From Liolophura sinensis (Eukaryota; Mollusca; Polyplacophora; Chitonida; Chitonidae): 64,000 nucleotides of DNA. This document shows, in pieces, positions 62,390 to 64,000 of the stretch (the first letter of the stretch is position 1; each line of letters opens with the position of its first letter). Below the pieces are notes generated by a model. It ran no database searches. It was not told where the DNA came from and was given only the letters and a program-made list of their open reading frames with translations. The stretch lies in NCBI RefSeq assembly GCF_032854445.1, contig NC_088301.1, positions 43,273,116 to 43,337,115 of the forward strand, in the 5' to 3' direction. The translations under genes and the position numbers were made by a program.

Positions 62390-62800
62390 AGGTGTAAAGG
62401 ATATGTAATCGGGAAGAGCACTAAGCAACTAGCACTTCCACAGAAGTTCAAAGATCAGGTTATGAAGGAGCTTTACGTCAACATGGGACACCGTGCCAAG
62501 GAGCGTACACTAAACGTTGTGAGGGATCGTTTCTACTGGCCACATTAAACGTAGTGAGGGATCGTTTCTACTGGCCACATTAAACGTAGTGAGGGATCGT
62601 TTCTACTGGTCACATTAAACGTAGTGAGGGATCGTTTCTATTGGCCACATTAAACGTAGTGAGGGATCGTTTCTACTGGTCACATTAAACGTAGTGAGGG
62701 ATCGTTTCTACTGGTCACATTAAACGTAGTGAGAGATCGTTTCTACTGACCACACAGGGAATCAGAAATAGCCAGATACATTAGCAAATGCAGGTGCCAG
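62390..62800 (+). pseudogene. gypsy integrase H2C2 zinc-finger relic, interrupted by a tandem repeat
   Basis: Before the array it reads ALPQKFKDQVMKELYVNMGH, then RAKERTLNVVRDRFYWPH, the first half of the H2C2 domain (L-----GH----RT----R--F-WP-M). After the array it resumes with YISKCRCQKSKKP, holding the two cysteines. A 35-bp unit repeated seven times (62514-62758) separates the halves and shifts the frame. Confidence 0.8.
62514..62758 (+). repeat. seven 35-bp direct repeats inside the integrase region
   Basis: Units start at about 62514, 62549, 62584, 62619, 62654, 62689 and 62724. Each reads aacgtagtgagggatcgttt then ctactggccacatta, with few differences (ggcc/ggtc). The first unit is the original coding sequence for NVVRDRFYWPH. 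High similarity implies recent expansion. Confidence 0.95.
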
Positions 62801-62829
62801 AAGAGCAAGAAACCAACCGCATTAGTTAG

Positions 62830-63260
62830 AGTACCCATTAAGACTATCAACACGACGACCCCGTTTGCAGTTGTGTCGCTTGACCTTCTGCATGTGGACT
62901 AGAGTAAGAGTGGGCATGAGCATGTACTGGTCATCTGGACCGTTTTACACGTTTTGTCCAGTGTTACCGACCAGGGACAAAAGTGGGAAGACAACAGCCG
63001 ACCGCCTTTTCTACAATTAGATATTCCGCTTCGAATTCCTCCGTCGTATTCACCACGACCAGGTTATGAATCTGAGAATAAGCTGTTCCACCGCCTCCAA
63101 CAGTATTGTGGCAACGCCAACTCTAAGACGACACCCTATCATTCTCAGGGAAACGGTCAGGTTGAGCGGTACAATAGATTTCTTCTGGAGATGCTGAAAA
63201 ACCTGCCCGAGACTCACAAATCATCATGGAAGATGACCCATGCCTACAAGTGCAAGAGGC
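62830..63260 (+). pseudogene. gypsy integrase catalytic core relic
   Basis: Reads TTPFAVVSLDLLHVD then a stop, GHEHVLVIWTV, then ENKLFHRLQQYCGNANSKTT and PYHSQGNGQVERYNRFLLEM. The first Asp (SLDLLH) and the Glu region (GQVERYNR) of the D,D,E triad are visible. The second Asp region (HHDQ) is in another frame, and a middle section is lost. Clearly inactive. Confidence 0.8.
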
Positions 63261-63835
63261 ATGACGTCACCGGCTACACACCTTTCTTCTTGGTGTTTGG
63301 CAAATCATCTAGACTCCCAGCAGACATGCTCTTCAACAAAGAGAGTCGTGATCCTGCATACATTGCCAGCTGGAAGAAGTTTTAGGGTGACGGCAGACTC
63401 TGCTACACGGTCTTCATATCAACAGAAGAAACAGTACGACAAGAGAATTGCAACGGCCCTACACGTGTTCTTCACAGAAACAGGCTCATTAGTTATGACT
63501 CACTCCCTGTTCAAGAGCCAGTTACCTCATGTGATACCAAACGCAAAGGGCAGAACAGAGAATCTGGCCTAGAATCTACACCAGTCAGTGACCAGACATC
63601 TGATGACGAAGATGAACCTGAATTTCTGCTATTCGTGAATCCATCATCTTCACCTCCTCTCAACTCTCAGTGCTATCCATTTGTCCCCAGGCAATCAACT
63701 TCCATTAGACAGGACATAGATGCTGTGGAAGCGGAAGCCTATCCAGAAGATCAAGATATTGGCACTGATCATGATGAAGATGCCGATCACACGGCCATCG
63801 AGAATCAGACGACCTCCCAAGCAAATTACATATGA
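63261..63835 (+). pseudogene. gypsy integrase C-terminal and acidic tail relic
   Basis: Continues with GYTPFFLVFGKSSRLPADML to a stop near 63385. In another frame come YQQKKQYDKRI, an acidic stretch (SDDEDEPEFLL, DQDIGTDHDEDADH) and RRPPKQITYDEY. The GY-PF-L-FG--PRLP block is standard for Ty3/gypsy integrases; the RPP---TYDE end recalls the chromatin-facing tail of related polyproteins. Confidence 0.65.
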
Positions 63836-63860
63836 CGAATATGTAAGGATATAGAAATAT

Positions 63861-64000
63861 CTGCGCACCTACTGTATCGGGTGTAACCGATCATTAAAGC
63901 TACCTGCCTGTCGTTCACGATGGCCTCCAGATTCACTTACCAACATATGAACAAAATGGTGCTGAGGACAGGCATGGCTTCAGATCGAGTTCTTTTAGCT
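63861..64000. other. end of window, nothing recognised
   Basis: Could be the 3' non-coding part or LTR of the gypsy element; no copy of it is seen elsewhere in the window. Confidence 0.3.

Larger units (their letters stand above)
60441..63860 (+). mobile_element. dead, rearranged Ty3/gypsy retrotransposon
   Basis: Pieces of gag, reverse transcriptase, RNase H and integrase occur on the plus strand, broken by stops and frameshifts. Order: gag (60455-60950), RNase H piece (61005-61275), unresolved (61276-61650), start of RT (61655-61970), RNase H end again (61972-62110), integrase zinc finger with a 35-bp expansion (62390-62800), integrase core (62830-63260), C-terminal tail (63260-63835). Most of RT, including the YxDD region, is missing. 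RNase H appears once before RT and once after it, so the copy is a rearranged or composite relic. LTRs were not identified; the 3' end may lie beyond the window. Confidence 0.85.

Noticed and set aside
1-64000. CRISPR arrays, bacterial operons, ribosome binding sites
   Set aside because: Repeats here are direct tandem units without spacers, and gene structure is eukaryotic with spliced exons.

Overview
The window looks like nuclear DNA of an invertebrate animal, most likely a lophotrochozoan (a mollusc, or possibly a brachiopod). It is AT-rich and has very few long open frames. It has short exons with GT/AG borders separated by kilobase introns, long (TA)n tracts, tRNA-derived SINEs of types I recall from lophotrochozoan genomes, MITE-like inverted repeats and a broken Ty3/gypsy element. 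The species call is inference. A run of exactly 200 Ns (45062-45261) shows it is a draft scaffold.

The main gene was assembled by eye on the minus strand: five coding exons at 51297-51201, 30589-30436, 26208-26051, 23119-22990 and 18973-18826. They span 32.5 kb, with a 20.6-kb first intron. Every junction has AG/GT borders and a matching phase. The joined frame encodes 228 residues: a signal peptide followed by exactly 12 cysteines that fall into two six-cysteine modules. Each module is built by a pair of exons, and the intron inside each module splits the serine codon right after the third cysteine. This points to an internal duplication of a two-exon unit. I do not recognise the family. A polyadenylation signal follows the stop at 18762-18767.

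Layout. 1-5715: a CpG-poor stretch ending in a probable last exon and 3' UTR of a plus-strand gene (5536-5715). 5716-18760: intergenic, with a SINE, degenerate minisatellites, (TA)n tracts, small interspersed repeats and a CpG-rich patch near 16.4-16.9 kb. 18826-51297: the two-module gene, whose introns hold a diverged array (20.37-20.94 kb), SINE pieces, a 42-bp minisatellite of about 41 copies close upstream of exon 2 (30.79-32.51 kb), a 46-bp CpG-rich array (39.9-40.5 kb), two SINEs, a MITE and the gap. 51298-60440: upstream DNA with two further MITE-like elements, two reverse-transcriptase relics, a 72-bp array and several copies of an unnamed repeat. 60440-63860: a dead, rearranged Ty3/gypsy element with gag, RT, RNase H and integrase pieces. 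Its integrase zinc-finger region carries a seven-copy 35-bp expansion.

Apart from the two-module gene, the plus-strand 3' end and the retroelement pieces, I found no coding sequence I would defend. The open frames over the 42-bp and 72-bp arrays are products of repeat units that are multiples of three.
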